Source of the DNA: Prorocentrum cordatum
Taxonomy: Eukaryota > Sar > Dinophyceae > Prorocentrales > Prorocentraceae
Assembly (NCBI GenBank): GCA_963575745.1
Contig: CAUYUJ010019282.1
Coordinates: 138,680 to 202,679 of the forward strand
Reading direction: 5' to 3'
Length of the DNA: 64,000 nt
Shown: positions 12,487 through 23,182 of the stretch, in pieces
Layout of the letters: every line of letters starts with the position of its first letter
Numbering within the stretch: the first letter of the stretch is position 1
The notes under the pieces: generated by a model
Told to the model about the DNA's origin: nothing
What the model saw: only the letters and a program-made list of their open reading frames with translations
The model's database searches: none
Position numbers and translations under genes: made by a program

Positions 12487-13190
12487 GTCATCGTCATCCG
12501 CATGATCACCATCGACATCATCGACGTCACCATCACCACCACCATCATCATCGTCATCGTCATCACCAAATTCGGCACACCCCTCACACGTTTCGTGGCC
12601 CCATAGGGAGCTCCACCGAAGGCTTTGTGCGGCTGCGTTCGCATGCGCACACCGCACCCATTTCGGCGCACCCCTCACACGTTTCGTGGCCCCACAGGGA
12701 ACTCCACCGAAGGCCCCAGTGGTTGCGTTCACATGCGCCCACCGCACCGATTTCGGCACACCCCTCACACGCTGTGTGGCCCCATAGGGAGTCTCACCGA
12801 AGGCCCTTGTGGGTGCGTTGGCATGCGCCCACCGCACCCAGTTCGGCACACCCCCACGTTTCGTGGCCCCACAGGGAGCTCCACCGAAGGCCCCAAGTGG
12901 CTGCGTTCACATGCGCCCACCTGACCCATTTCGGCACACCCCTCACACGTTTCGTGGCCCCATAGGGAGCCTCACCCAAGGCCCCCGTGGCTGCGTTCGC
13001 ATGCGCCCACCGTACCCAATTCGGCACACCCCTCACACGTTTCGTGGCCCCATAGGGAGCTCCACCGAAGGCCCCAGTGGCTGCGTTCGCATGCGCCCAC
13101 GGCGCCCATTTCGGCACACGTTCACACGTTTCGTGGCCCCATAAGGAGTTCCACCGAAGGCCCCAATGGCTGCGTTCGCACACGTGGGGG
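12373..13190. repeat. ATC tract plus satellite A, copy 2
   Basis: ATC tract to about 12568, then 90-bp satellite A units. One unit boundary (about 12849-12856) lacks a few bases present in copy 1. Confidence 0.88.
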
Positions 13191-13563
13191 CTCGTTGGGG
13201 CGTTCGCCTCGCGCATGCGCTATCGGACGGTCGCACGTAGGTCGGTGGCTCAGAAGGACAAGACCATCGCGGATTGTTTTACAATTTTGTTCTGCACTCG
13301 TTGGAGCGTTCGCTTTGCGTTCGCGTGGCTCAGAAGGTGGCACGTTGGCTGGTGGGGAGGAAGCGCGGGGGTGGGTGGACATTCGTCGAGAGCTTTCGAG
13401 TGCGTAGAAGGACAAGACCATCGAGATTTTTTTCCCAACCATCCTGTGGTGCTGGGTCTTCGTTTTGAAGAGACGGTGCCCCGCGTCCTCCTCTCCTCTC
13501 CTCCTCCTCCCCCCTCTTCCCTCCTCCCCCATCCTGGCGTTTGCTCTCCGCGTGTCTCTGTTT

Positions 13564-14560
13564 CGGCACACCCCTCACACGTTTCGTGGCCCCATAAAGA
13601 GCTCCACCTAAGGTCCCAGTGGCGTAACTCGCATGGCGCCGCCGCTCCATTTTGGCACACCTCTCACACGTTTCGTGGCCCCATCGGGAACTCCACCTAA
13701 GTCCCCAGTGGCGGAACTCGCATGGCGCCGCCGCCCCATTTTGGCACACCCCATCACACGCTTCGTGGCCCCATAGGGAGCTCCACCTAAGGTCCCAGTT
13801 GCGGAACTCGCATGGCGCCGCCGCCCCATTTGGCACACCCCTCACACGTTTCGTGGCCCCATAGGGAGCTCCACCCAAAGTCCCGGTGGCGGAACTCGCA
13901 TGGCGCCGCCGCCCCATTTTGGCACACCCCTCACACGTTTCGTGGCCCCATCGGGAACTCCACCTAAGTCCCCAGTGGCGGAACTCGCATGGCGCCGCCG
14001 CCCCATTTTGGCACACCCCATCACACGCTTCGTGGCCCCATAGGGAGCTCCACCTAAGGTCCCCGTGGGGTAACTCGCATGGCGCCGCCGCCCCATTTTG
14101 GCACACCCCTCACACGCGTCGTGGCCACATAGGGAGCTCCACCTACGGTCCCAGTGGCGGAATTCGCATGGCGCCGCCGCCCCATTTTGGCACACCCCTC
14201 ACACGCTTCGTGGCCCCATGGGGAGCTCCACCTAAGGTCCCCGTGGCGGAATTCGCATGGCGCCGCCGCCCCATTTTGGCACACCCTCACACGCTTTCGT
14301 GGCCCCATAGGGAGCTCCACCTAAGGTCGCAGTGGCGGAACTGCATGGCGCCGCCGACCCATTTTGGCACACCCCATCCCACGCTTCGTGCCCCTCTACG
14401 TTAGCCCAACCTAAGGTTTCCCAGTGGCGTTAACTCGCATGGCCCGCCGCCCATTTTGGACCCCTCACACGCTTCGTGGCACATAGGGAGCTTCCACTAA
14501 GGTCACAGTTTGCGAACTTCCCATGGCGGCGCCGCCCCATTTTGGCACACCCCTCGAAGG
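13564..14560. repeat. Satellite B, copy 2, about 11 units
   Basis: Counterpart of 3846-4752 with an extra unit near 13920-14030, which accounts for the change of offset from 9717 to 9797. Units from about 14280 to 14520 carry many single-base losses and gains. Confidence 0.88.
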
Positions 14561-14569
14561 ACCAGGATG

Positions 14570-14800
14570 AAGGATGAGGACGAAGAGGAGGAGGAGGAGG
14601 AGGAGGAGGAGGAGGAGGAGGAGGAGGACGAGGAGGACGAGGAGGACGAGGAGGACGAGGAGGACGAGGAGGAGGACGAGGACGAGGACGAGGAGGACGA
14701 CTCGTCGTCGTTACCGTCGTCGTCGTCCTCCTCCTCCTCCTCCTCCTCCTCTCCTCTCCTCCTCCCTCTCCCCTCCTGTCGTCGTACTCGTCGTCGTTCT
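14570..14800. repeat. Strand-switching trinucleotide block, copy 2
   Basis: GAG/GAC arm then GTC/CTC arm. The pyrimidine arm is shorter and more interrupted than at 4895-5015. Confidence 0.85.
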
Positions 14801-15393
14801 CTTCGTGTTACCGTGCCCGTGGTATGGGGACTCCCTGCCAGGCGCGCGTCGCGGGAATTCCGCGCTGCGCTCTGCCCAGAGCCTCGCTCGCCCCCGTCGT
14901 CGCTCTGCCCAGCGGCCACAGTCTTGCCCGCTATCACCCAGCCAGCTAGCACTCTCTCTGCTCCGCGCAGCGGACGACCCGCGCGCGTCGCCGGGGCCCC
15001 TTCGGGGCGACCGGCGTGCGTCGCGGGGACTCAGTGCGGCGCCGCGCCCGCAGCCATGGACATCGGCGTGCACGGGCAAAGAGGCAGAAAAAGAAGGGGG
15101 AGGAAGCGGGCGCGATCCTCGTGAGGGGCGTGCCGACATGGGCGTCGACATTGATGCACGTAGACTGGTTCGCACGCAGACACATTCACAATCAGGCTTA
15201 CTCGCGCTCAGGCTCACCCGGTCTCAGTCTCGCGCATTCAGAGCGATCGTCTTTGTTCGTCTTGGGGACCCCGCCACGCATTTCGGCACGCCCCCTCACA
15301 CGGTTCGCGGCCCCATAGGGAGCGCGAGCGAAGATGAGATCCACAATCGCGGTATTCACAACTGCATACGGTTGGGTCCTTCGCCAGGCTAAT

Positions 15394-16384
15394 TTCAGAA
15401 GCTCTCAGAACCTCTCAGAACCTCTCAGAAGCTCTCAGAATCTCTCAGAACCTCTCAGAAGCTCTCAGAACCTCTCAGAACCTTTCAGAACCTTTCAGAA
15501 CCTCTCAGAATCTCTCAGAACCTCTCAGAACCTCTCAGAACCTCTCAGAACCTCTCAGAATCTCTCAGAATCTCTCAGAATCTCTCAGAACCTCTCAGAA
15601 TCTTTCAGAACCTCTGAGAATCTCTTAGAATCTCTCAGAACCCCCGAGGATCTCTCAGAACCTCTGAGAATCTCTCATAATCTCTCAGAATCTCTCAGAA
15701 CCTCTCACAACCTCTCAGAATCTCTCAGAATCTCTCAGAGGCTCGCAGTGGCTCTCAGAACCTTGCAGAGGCTTGGAGCTTTTCAGAGGCTCCAAAGTGG
15801 TTGGGATCTCACGCGTCCCACGTGTCCTTGGCGGTTGGGATCTGAACCGTCCGGTTGGGATCTCACGCGTCCGGTTGGGATCTGAACCTTTCTCGGGGCC
15901 CTCCTGGGTCCCCTTGGGGACCTCCTGTAGGGCCCTCGGGGCCTCTCTTGGGCCGCCTTAGGACTCTCTTGGGCCGCCTTGACGCCCACATGGGCCGTGT
16001 TGGGAGCCTCTGGGGCCGTTTTGGGGCGGTTTTGGGCGCCTCCTGGGCCGTTTTGGACGCTATGAAACCAAAGGGGCGAGCATGCTAAAAACCTGACCAG
16101 ACAAGAACGGGAAGCGTCGCTTTAGTCCACCAAGCATGTGGAAAAATGCTCTGTTGTTGTTATGCCGCGCAGGTATGCCGTGGCGCGCGTGTCGGCGTGC
16201 GTGCGGGGTGTGTTTTGCTGTGCTCCTGTGTGTTCTGCCGTGCTCCTGTTCTGCCGTGCTTCTGTGTTCTGCCGTGCCTCTGTGTGCTCTGTGTGTTCTG
16301 CTGTGTTCCTGTATCAGACGTGCGGATCGTCGCGGTGGTCGTTTTGGCAGAGCTTCTGGGCGCACACGGCTGAAAAAAATCAGG
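15394..16384. repeat. CTCTCAGAAC array and following spacer, copy 2
   Basis: Decamer array 15394-15772, then the GGTTGGGATCT phrases, CTTGGGCCGC decamers and the inverted-phrase spacer, all at offset 9797 from copy 1. Confidence 0.85.
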
Positions 16385-17746
16385 AGCACGGCAGAATAGG
16401 CCCCAAGAGCGAAGGAGCACGGCAGAAAACGACCAGGAGCACGGCAGAATAGACCCCAGGAGCTAAGGAGCAGGGCTGGATATGCCTCAAGTGCGAAGGA
16501 GTACGGCAGAGAAAGACCACGAGCACGGCAGGATAGACCCCAAAAGCTAAGGAGCACGGCAGAGAATGACCAGGAGCACGGCAGATTAGACCCCAAGAGC
16601 GAAGGAGCACTGCAGAAAAAAACAGAAGCACCGAAGGAGCAAACCAGAAAAAGACGAGGAGCACAGCAGAATAGAACCCAAGAGACAAGGAACACGGCAG
16701 AATATGCCCAAGTGCGAAGGAGCACGGCAGAAAAAAAAGCAGGAGCACGGCAGACAAAGACCGGGACAACAGAATAGGCCCCATGAGCGAAGGAGCACGT
16801 CGGAAAAAAACAGGAGCATGACAGAATAGACTCCAAGAGCTGCCGAGCACGGCAGAAAAAGACCAGGAGCACGGCAGCATAGACCCCAAGAGCTAAGGAG
16901 CACGGCATAATAGGCCCCAAGAGCGAAAAAGACGCCAAAAAAAAAGACCAGGAGGACGGCAGAAGATGCCCCGAGAGCTAAGGACGACGGCAGAAAAGAC
17001 CGACACACAGCAGAAAAGGCCCGAGGAGCCAAGGAGTACAACAGAAAAGACCAGGAGCACGGCAGAATAGGCCCGAAGAGCGAAGGGGCAAACCAAAAAA
17101 AGACGAGGAGCACGGCAGAACAGAACCCAAGAGACAAGGAGCACGGCAGAAGATGCCCCAAGTGCGAAGAAGCACGGCAGAAAATGACCAGGAGCACGGC
17201 AGAATAGACCCCCAGAGCTCAGGGGCACGGCAGAAAAAGACCAGGACCACTGCAGATTAGACCTCAAGAGCTAAGGGCAGGCAGAAAAAAGACCAGAGCA
17301 CGGCAGTATTAGGCCCCAAGAACGAAGGAAGGCACGGCAGAAAAAGACCAGGAGCAGCACGGCAGATAGACCCAGGAGCTAAGGGCTGGCTTGAGGGCGC
17401 TCAAGTGGCGAAGGAGTACGGCGAGAGAAAGACCAGGAGCACGGCAGGATAGACCCCAAAAGCTAAGGAGCACGGCAGAGAATGACCAGGAGCACGGCAG
17501 AATAGGCCCCAAGAGCGAAGGAGCACGGCAGAAAAAAACATAAGCACGCCAGAGTAGACCCCGAGAGCTGAAGGAGTGCGGGAAAATAGACCCCAAGAGC
17601 GAAGGAGCAAGCCAGAAAAAGACGAGGAGCACAGCAGAATAGAACCCAAGAGACAAGGAATACGGCAGAAATATGCCCCCTAAGTGGCGAAGGAGCACGG
17701 CAATAAAAAAAAGCAGGAAGCACACGCAGACAAAAGAAAAAAAAAA

Positions 17747-17782
<36 letters not shown>

Positions 17783-18239
17783 AGACCAGGAGCACAACAG
17801 AATCGGCCCCATGAGCGAAGGAGCACGTCGAAAACAAACCAGGAGCATGGCAGAATAGACTCCAAGAGCTGCCGAGCACGGCAGAAAAAGACCAGGAGCA
17901 CGGCAGAATAGACCCCAAGAGCTAAGGAGCACGGCATAATAGGCCCCAAGAGCGAAACAGACGCTGAAAAAAAGACCAGGAGCACGGCAGAAGATGCCCC
18001 AAGAGCTAAGGACGACGGCAGAAAAGACCGAAACACAGCAGAAAAGGAAGGCCCGAGGAAGCCAGGAGTACGACAGAAAGACCAGGAGGCAACGGCAGAA
18101 TAGGCCCGAAGAGCGAAGGGGCAAACCAGAAAAAGACGAGGAGCACGGCAGAATAGAACCCAAGAGACAAGGAGCACGGCAGAAGATGCCCCAAGTGCGA
18201 AGAAGCACGGCAGACAATGACCAGGAGCACGGCAGAATA
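16385..18239. repeat. CAGGAGCACGGCAGAA satellite, copy 2
   Basis: Counterpart of 6588 onward. It contains an A-rich insertion at 17735-17780 and ends abruptly at the retroelement LTR. Confidence 0.88.
17735..17780. repeat. Poly(A) tract not found in copy 1
   Basis: About 45 bp of nearly pure A with three interruptions, where copy 1 (near 7925) has only a few bases between the same satellite phrases. It is either a real expansion/insertion or a consensus error. Confidence 0.75.
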
Positions 18240-18531
18240 GTCGAAAACAAGCTGGTAAGCTTAGGTATGTGTTACGCTTTAAGCGTTGCCATATCCCAGG
18301 CTTTGGCTCATATCGCATGAGCAAGAGTGCAAGACGAAGCATGGGATCTGGAGTAAAGGATAGGATGGGCATCGTCAATGGAAAAGGTATTTTCCGATCT
18401 CTGATGCAAGTCGTGCGCCTCAGTGAGGCACAGTCATATATTAGGCCGGGCCCGGCTTGAGCCAGGCACGGCAGCGGTACATGCTCGATTTATACCTCGC
18501 CTTTAACCTTCTCCGTTTAAAGTCGGAGGGG
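18240..18531 (-). repeat. 3' LTR (left)
   Basis: Matches 34912-35203 from TCGAAAACAAGCTGG through GTCGGAGGGGG. The left boundary with satellite DNA is sharp. The inner boundary is taken where similarity ends; the true LTR may be longer. It contains several short hairpins (18274-18286, the GCCTC/GAGGC stem near 18416-18428, and GCCGGGCCCGGC near 18445). Confidence 0.88.
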
Positions 18532-18589
18532 GAGGAGACTAGCAGGTACCGCACTTCTACATTATGGCGGAACAAACATGCTAAGCTCA

Positions 18590-18705
18590 AGAAAAAAGAG
18601 TCAAAAGAAGCAAAAAAAAAAAAAAACAAAAGGAAAAAAATAAACAACAAAAAAAAAACAAAGAATAAAATAAAGAAGCAAAAAAATCGAAAAAAACACA
18701 GCAGC
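18590..18705. repeat. A-rich low-complexity tract beside the 3' LTR
   Basis: About 115 bp of A with C and G interruptions, between the inner end of the left LTR and the RNase H stop. It resembles the tract at 28520-28835. A polypurine tract on the sense strand would be expected here, but the sense strand is T-rich. Confidence 0.75.
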
Positions 18706-18741
18706 GGCTGCCTACAAGGAAAGGGCGCGCGAGTAGCCTCG

Positions 18742-20355
18742 CTACCGGCGAGTTTCCTCGCTGCTTAAGCGCACCTGCCCGCGGGTTTCCCCGCTGGCTC
18801 GGGAGGCAGGGCCGTCCTGAGACGACCTGCCCGCCCTATACGGCGTATGTTTCTTCAGCTCATGCTTGAAGGATTGCTGGCCGGCCATTACTTGTAGGAG
18901 CAACGCGCGGTCAATACTACCTTTGGTATGGCCATCGGCAGTCATATCCCGCGTGTCACACCATTGGACGCTTTCCACGATTCCGCGTTCCATCATCTGG
19001 CGAATCCAGCTGATGTGCCCAAGCAGAGTACACTCTGTGGGCTTCTTCAGATCCTTGCTAGACAAAGATTTGAAGACAGACTCGGCATCAATAGTCAGAG
19101 TGACTTTGATACATAGACCACCCATTTCCAAGATGTTCTTCAACTGTGTGGGGGTCAATGGTCCCGAGTGTAGCTCGTGGAGCGTTACAATGGTCGGGTA
19201 GCAGTCTTCCAAGTTGTGGGCTGCTGCCAGTGTTTCCGAAGAGTAGCTCGAACGCACTTGCAGTCGATGAGACTTGCAGTATGCGTCCACCAGGTGCACG
19301 ACGGGTTTCCCCGCTTGCGTGTGGCCCCGCCTCAGCAGGTTAGCCCCGCGGATACCATAGCCTTTGACTTCGTCGTCTTCATCTCCGTTGAGACGACGAT
19401 AGCCAGAATCGCTATGCAGGTCGACTTCTCCTGTTGGAGTCATAGCTTGATACACGATCTTCTTCGGACCTGCCTGCAGTTTTCTGGTAACCGCGTTTAG
19501 TCGTCGTACCTGGATGTTTGTCGGTTCTTGGATACGTTGTAGTGAGACAACATAGACCATTAGCCATACCTGCGTGATCAACGCATAGGCTAGAGCGCCA
19601 CGAAGACTGACGAACATATCAGAAATCGTCTTCGTCGCCTTGCTTTCAGGATCAGCTCCTGTGAGTTCTGGATGTGTGATAGGACGAAGCTGTTTGATGT
19701 ATTCGTCCTGATCGAGAGTGACACTCCCATCATCGGTCTTGTTGTACCGAACGGCACAGTTTGTGTATGTGTGCTTGTTCAGTTTGCACTTCCCAAACGC
19801 ATCTTCAACACACTTGACATACTTGTCAATAGCCTCTTCCTTCCCAGTCATTTTGATGTCATCAACGTGCTTGGCTGTCAAGAGGTTTGGGCTCATCTCG
19901 AACTCTTCGTCGTATGAAGTAGGCTGTAGCCCAAAGCTCCTAGTGATGGACCTGAGCTTCAGCGAGAATGCCCTGGGAGCATCCTTCGTGCCCGCCCCCG
20001 GTTTCAGACACCGAAGACAATGCTTTGATTCGTCATATGACTCAAAGCCTGGCAGTGTGCGAAGGACAGCTGCTGACCCAGGTGGTAGTGTGAAACACAC
20101 CACACGTTCTTTCTCGCCCGTTGCAGCGGCGAGCTCGCCATAGGTCAGTCCCTTCAAGAAAGCCATGTTGATGTCCAGGGAAGCGATGATCCAAGCTTTG
20201 TTGCATGCAGCAGAACTTGCGAGCAGTCTCTGGCTTGACCTCCTTGCCGTGCCAGAGAAGGTTTCGACATCAAAGGCTTCAAGATCCATGAAGCCACGAA
20301 GTACCAAGCGTAACCTGATCGTCCTTTCCATTTCGCCCTTTTTCGTTCTTGACAA
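18742..20355 (-). CDS. Reverse transcriptase and RNase H
   Basis: 537 residues. RLRLVLRGFMD, then WIIASLDINMAFLKG with the first catalytic Asp, CLKPGAGTKDAPRAF, and LLTAKHVDDIKMTG with the active-site pair (HVDD codons 19869-19858; His replaces the usual Tyr, as I recall for other dinoflagellate copies). The RNase H domain follows: VDLHSDSGYRR, SSYSSETLAAAHNLED, TLTIDAESVFKSL and WCDTRDMTADGHTKG give the four acidic positions. The tail after KHELKKHTPY is short and includes a mini-hairpin module (18794-18781) read in a different phase from the others. Apart from the N-terminal frame break, this part looks intact. Confidence 0.88.
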   Translation of the reverse strand: MSRTKKGEMERTIRLRLVLRGFMDLEAFDVETFSGTARRSSQRLLASSAACNKAWIIASLDINMAFLKGLTYGELAAATGEKERVVCFTLPPGSAAVLRTLPGFESYDESKHCLRCLKPGAGTKDAPRAFSLKLRSITRSFGLQPTSYDEEFEMSPNLLTAKHVDDIKMTGKEEAIDKYVKCVEDAFGKCKLNKHTYTNCAVRYNKTDDGSVTLDQDEYIKQLRPITHPELTGADPESKATKTISDMFVSLRGALAYALITQVWLMVYVVSLQRIQEPTNIQVRRLNAVTRKLQAGPKKIVYQAMTPTGEVDLHSDSGYRRLNGDEDDEVKGYGIRGANLLRRGHTQAGKPVVHLVDAYCKSHRLQVRSSYSSETLAAAHNLEDCYPTIVTLHELHSGPLTPTQLKNILEMGGLCIKVTLTIDAESVFKSLSSKDLKKPTECTLLGHISWIRQMMERGIVESVQWCDTRDMTADGHTKGSIDRALLLQVMAGQQSFKHELKKHTPYRAGRSSQDGPASRASGETRGQVRLSSEETRR

Positions 20356-20851
20356 ACTTCCATTTGTATACGTAGCGTGACGTCATGATGTTAGACGCCT
20401 TGCTTAAGTCAGTCATCTGGAAGCATTTGTTGTCAAGCCAAGTCTTCAATTCTGTGTAGAGGGCTTTGGAAACTTTGACCGGATTTGCTTGGATGTCGGC
20501 CTTCGTGAGTAGATCGTCTTCCTTGACGACCACGGCACGTTTGGAGGCAGCGCTAACGTATACTCGCATAGTTGTGACGCTGCTGTCATCCAACAATCGG
20601 CGTTGCTGCTCGGACAGGACGACTTTGGACATGTCTGCTGTGAAGCAGAGCTCGATGTACTTCCCGTGCTCATCGGAGTCCAGATCATATTTACTGTCCG
20701 GATCCGTGGAGCATAAGGGAACGTAGTAAGAAGTGTCCATGTCGTATCCTGGCGGGTGACCCCGCTCCGGCAAGTGGCCTTGCACATCTTCACAGGTCGT
20801 AGAGACTAACACACACTGTGTGTCTGTCATGTATGTGGGAACTGTATGCAT
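20279..20851 (-). CDS. Reverse transcriptase, N-terminal part
   Basis: ALYTELKTWLDNKCFQM and NIMTSRYVYKWKFVKNEKG match the start of copia reverse transcriptase (E...W...a...ts+wV.kwK). At about 20340 the frame is lost in the run AAAAAGGG: the continuation with LRLVLRGFMD is in the frame of 20355-18742, one base forward. A single-base indel in a homopolymer is the simplest reading. Confidence 0.8.
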   Translation of the reverse strand: MHTVPTYMTDTQCVLVSTTCEDVQGHLPERGHPPGYDMDTSYYVPLCSTDPDSKYDLDSDEHGKYIELCFTADMSKVVLSEQQRRLLDDSSVTTMRVYVSAASKRAVVVKEDDLLTKADIQANPVKVSKALYTELKTWLDNKCFQMTDLSKASNIMTSRYVYKWKFVKNEKGRNGKDDQVTLGTSWLHGS

Positions 20852-21333
20852 GACTTCCTCTGTGTCAGCTTCAAGAGTGTTCTGTCATCCATCAGTTCAG
20901 CATACCACGACTTCAAGACAAAAGCATCCAGATCTTCTTCTGTTTCCTCTATGATGGTCGGGAGCCGACCATCGTTATCCGTAGGAGGCTCCTCAGGAGC
21001 AGCTGCTGGAGGTGATTCGCTTGGTGGTGGACCATCAGCGAGTTCCTCAAACTTAGTGAGGTCTTGGTCAAATCCAGCAGACGGCTTCCTAGATTTAAGA
21101 CACTGGATGATGCGTGAGTGTGTAGATCCTGTGATGTCATAGATGTTCAAGGCAGTGCCATCAGCTTCATAGTAATGAAAACCAGGGGTCACATCATTAT
21201 CATAGTGCACTAGTGTACAGCTGTCTGCATAGGGTGCAGCAGTCAACTTCGTCAGGCTCTTGGCAAGTCGTACAGCAACAACGTTTTCAATACGAAAGTA
21301 GTTGCGTATGAGGTACTGAAGAGCCAAGTGCAC
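20827..21333 (-). CDS. Linker between integrase and reverse transcriptase
   Basis: 168 residues: YLIRNYFRIENVVAVRLAKS, GFHYYEADGTALNIYDITGS, then an acidic Pro-rich stretch and a short helix. It is colinear with the integrase-RT linker of dinoflagellate copia polyproteins. No catalytic motif. Confidence 0.6.
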   Translation of the reverse strand: MHLALQYLIRNYFRIENVVAVRLAKSLTKLTAAPYADSCTLVHYDNDVTPGFHYYEADGTALNIYDITGSTHSRIIQCLKSRKPSAGFDQDLTKFEELADGPPPSESPPAAAPEEPPTDNDGRLPTIIEETEEDLDAFVLKSWYAELMDDRTLLKLTQRKSCIQFPHT

Positions 21334-22196
21334 CTAGGCGAAAGTCGGCTCGCAGCAGTCATCTGCAGCCGACCCTGTTTCGCTGGTAGATATCCGAAAG
21401 TCATGGCGGGTTTCCCCGCTGGCAGACCGGCAATAAAGGCCAATACTGTTCGAAGGGCCGTATTGTCCGATCCTATCTCGCGGACCATAAGTGCTTCGAT
21501 GTACAGTGTGTGTCGTGTGTCAGGATACTGTACTCGCACTTCGCGACTACCGACCTTCACGATGACCTGGCCTCGGTCAGGTTCGTTGCGGATGACCGGG
21601 TATGGACCACTCCATCCACCCCAGTCCTCTTTCGTGGTGGTCGGGCGATGATAGTCCACGAGATCTCCCTCTTTGTAGTGAAATTCACCCGTAGCAGTAG
21701 TCTTCGTACGGAGAGCCCTGTTCGTCTTGGCAACCGCAGTGGCCTGCGTGATTGCCTCCAGACTAACCCTCCTGATTGTTTCCTCCCTTGAGTGATCTGA
21801 TGATTCAGCGGACTGATCATGATCCAAGACAGGAAAATCGGGAAGCATAGCTGGTTGTCTGCCATACAGCGCATTGTACGGAGACACTTCATTGTAGAAG
21901 GTAAATGCGTTGCTGGCAAACAAGGCTTCATGTAAGAGACGAGTGAAATTGAGAGGACTATTTAATCTATTCAATTCTTCTCCCATCACGTGTAAGAGGT
22001 GTCGCAGGATGCCGTTCCTAGCTTCGATAGTTGTAGCGTGTTGGCCACGCGCTCGAATACGAAGCTCTGTTCCCTTGGCCTTAAGGATGGCCTTTGCTGT
22101 ATCATTATTCAGTGCTCCTTCCCCATCGGAGTATAAGATTTTAGCAGGGCCATGTTGCATCCAAGTAGTATGATAGGCATCGAGAACAGTATGCAT
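21252..22196 (-). CDS. Integrase, catalytic core and C-terminal part
   Basis: Second Asp in KILYSDGEGALNN (SDG 22130-22122) and Glu in HATTIEARNGILRHLL (22025-22023) complete the D-D-E set, followed by the FYNEVSPYNALYGRQP block typical of copia integrases. After ~residue 170, GDLVDYHRPT...GGWSGPYPVIR...VRVQYPDTRHTLYIE looks like the C-terminal GKGY-type chromodomain-like part. An AGKPA mini-hairpin module lies at 21419-21406. The last ~25 residues are probably out of frame with the 21333 frame. Confidence 0.82.
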   Translation of the reverse strand: MHTVLDAYHTTWMQHGPAKILYSDGEGALNNDTAKAILKAKGTELRIRARGQHATTIEARNGILRHLLHVMGEELNRLNSPLNFTRLLHEALFASNAFTFYNEVSPYNALYGRQPAMLPDFPVLDHDQSAESSDHSREETIRRVSLEAITQATAVAKTNRALRTKTTATGEFHYKEGDLVDYHRPTTTKEDWGGWSGPYPVIRNEPDRGQVIVKVGSREVRVQYPDTRHTLYIEALMVREIGSDNTALRTVLAFIAGLPAGKPAMTFGYLPAKQGRLQMTAASRLSPRCTWLFSTSYATTFVLKTLLLYDLPRA

Positions 22197-23182
22197 GGCT
22201 TTATCAGGAATCTCTGTGCCAGCTGCCCAGCGAATACAACGGTCGATGATGTGAAAACAATATGTTCCTGTTTGTAAAAGAAAAGATCACATTCGACTTC
22301 CTCGTTGAAACGTCCTGGCAGTGACACAGAAGGCATCACCGTGTTGCCTGGTTTGTCCCAGGCTCGACATTCTCTACACGAGTCACAAATGCCTTTGATC
22401 AGACTCAAACGGGTTTCACCCAGACCAACCTTGGTTAGAATCATCCGCATTTTTGGCTCCTTGGCATTAAACCATCTCAGGTGGAGTTTGCGGAGTTCTC
22501 GCTGCACTACAGCTGGGTCGAAGCTGCGCAGGTTTTGGAGGCTGAGCTGAACGTCGAAACGAGTCCAATCAGGGAGCCTAGGCCTTGGCCTCGGCTCTGC
22601 TTGAGGCTGCGGCGGTGGTGGAGGATCTCCTCCCTCCATGCGTCCGCGCCTTGCTGCAACTTGTGGCAGTCTACGGTGATCGTAAGAGCTGCCAGCGCCA
22701 CTGTTGCCACCATTAGCCCCGTCGGCTCTGGTGATATCATGGCTGCTGGCGCCTGCGGTTGGATCGCCCTCACCAGGCCGTGGCGGCCTAGGCGCGCGGA
22801 TGCGCGCTCTCGCGGCCGGCGCCGCTTTTGCGGCTGGCGCCGCTTCTGCGGCTGGAGCCGCTTCCGCGGCTGGCGCCGCAGGAGCGGCTTGCCCCGCCGG
22901 GCGCGGCTGGCCAAAGTTATCTGGCAGCTTCCATTTTTCGGCGAATCTGCATGGGCCAGATATCTTGGTGTGGTGAGGATTGCTCTTCTGATATTCCTTC
23001 TTACAACTTGGACAGTCCCAGTAATACGGTTCAACATCATACCACCGACACATCTTCGGGTCCCTGCTGTGCTTCGGTGATTGCTTGTAATTGTTGTCCA
23101 CACAGCCAGGGCACCCAAGACCGCCAGGTGGTGGTCGCCAGATTTCTCCGTTTGGGTGTCTCCGGATTGTTGGGTCGTCCAA
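22109..23182 (-). CDS. Integrase, N-terminal part with Cys-rich leader
   Basis: Opens with a Cys-rich segment (LGCPGCVDNN..., YYWDCPSCKKEYQK), then a run of AAPAA/AEAAPAA modules, then the integrase zinc-binding region: RKLHLRWFNAKEPKMRMIL ... GICDSCRECRAW. The second His of the usual HHCC motif appears as Asn (WFNA where WHA is usual). The first catalytic Asp is in EEVECDLFF (Asp codon 22288-22286). The frame breaks at about 22255: HIIDRCIRWAAG continues in the frame of 22196-21252, one base back. The last ~35 residues are out of frame. Confidence 0.8.
   Translation of the reverse strand: MDDPTIRRHPNGEIWRPPPGGLGCPGCVDNNYKQSPKHSRDPKMCRWYDVEPYYWDCPSCKKEYQKSNPHHTKISGPCRFAEKWKLPDNFGQPRPAGQAAPAAPAAEAAPAAEAAPAAKAAPAARARIRAPRPPRPGEGDPTAGASSHDITRADGANGGNSGAGSSYDHRRLPQVAARRGRMEGGDPPPPPQPQAEPRPRPRLPDWTRFDVQLSLQNLRSFDPAVVQRELRKLHLRWFNAKEPKMRMILTKVGLGETRLSLIKGICDSCRECRAWDKPGNTVMPSVSLPGRFNEEVECDLFFYKQEHIVFTSSTVVFAGQLAQRFLIKPCILFSMPIILLGCNMALLKSYTPMGKEH

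Larger units (their letters stand above)
9674..18239. repeat. Macrosatellite unit, copy 2, truncated by retroelement
   Basis: Second head-to-tail copy of the 1-9673 unit. It stops inside the CAGGAGCACGGCAGAA satellite where the LTR starts at about 18240, so the AGT block that closes copy 1 (8573-9673) is missing. Two parts (about 14280-14520 and 17270-17760) are indel-rich compared with copy 1, which looks like either decay or low-quality consensus. Confidence 0.9.

Noticed and set aside
18240-18700. CRISPR-like or bacterial origin for the mini-hairpins
   Set aside because: Copies are irregularly spaced, lie in coding sequence and have no spacer structure. Introns and the copia element show a eukaryotic context.
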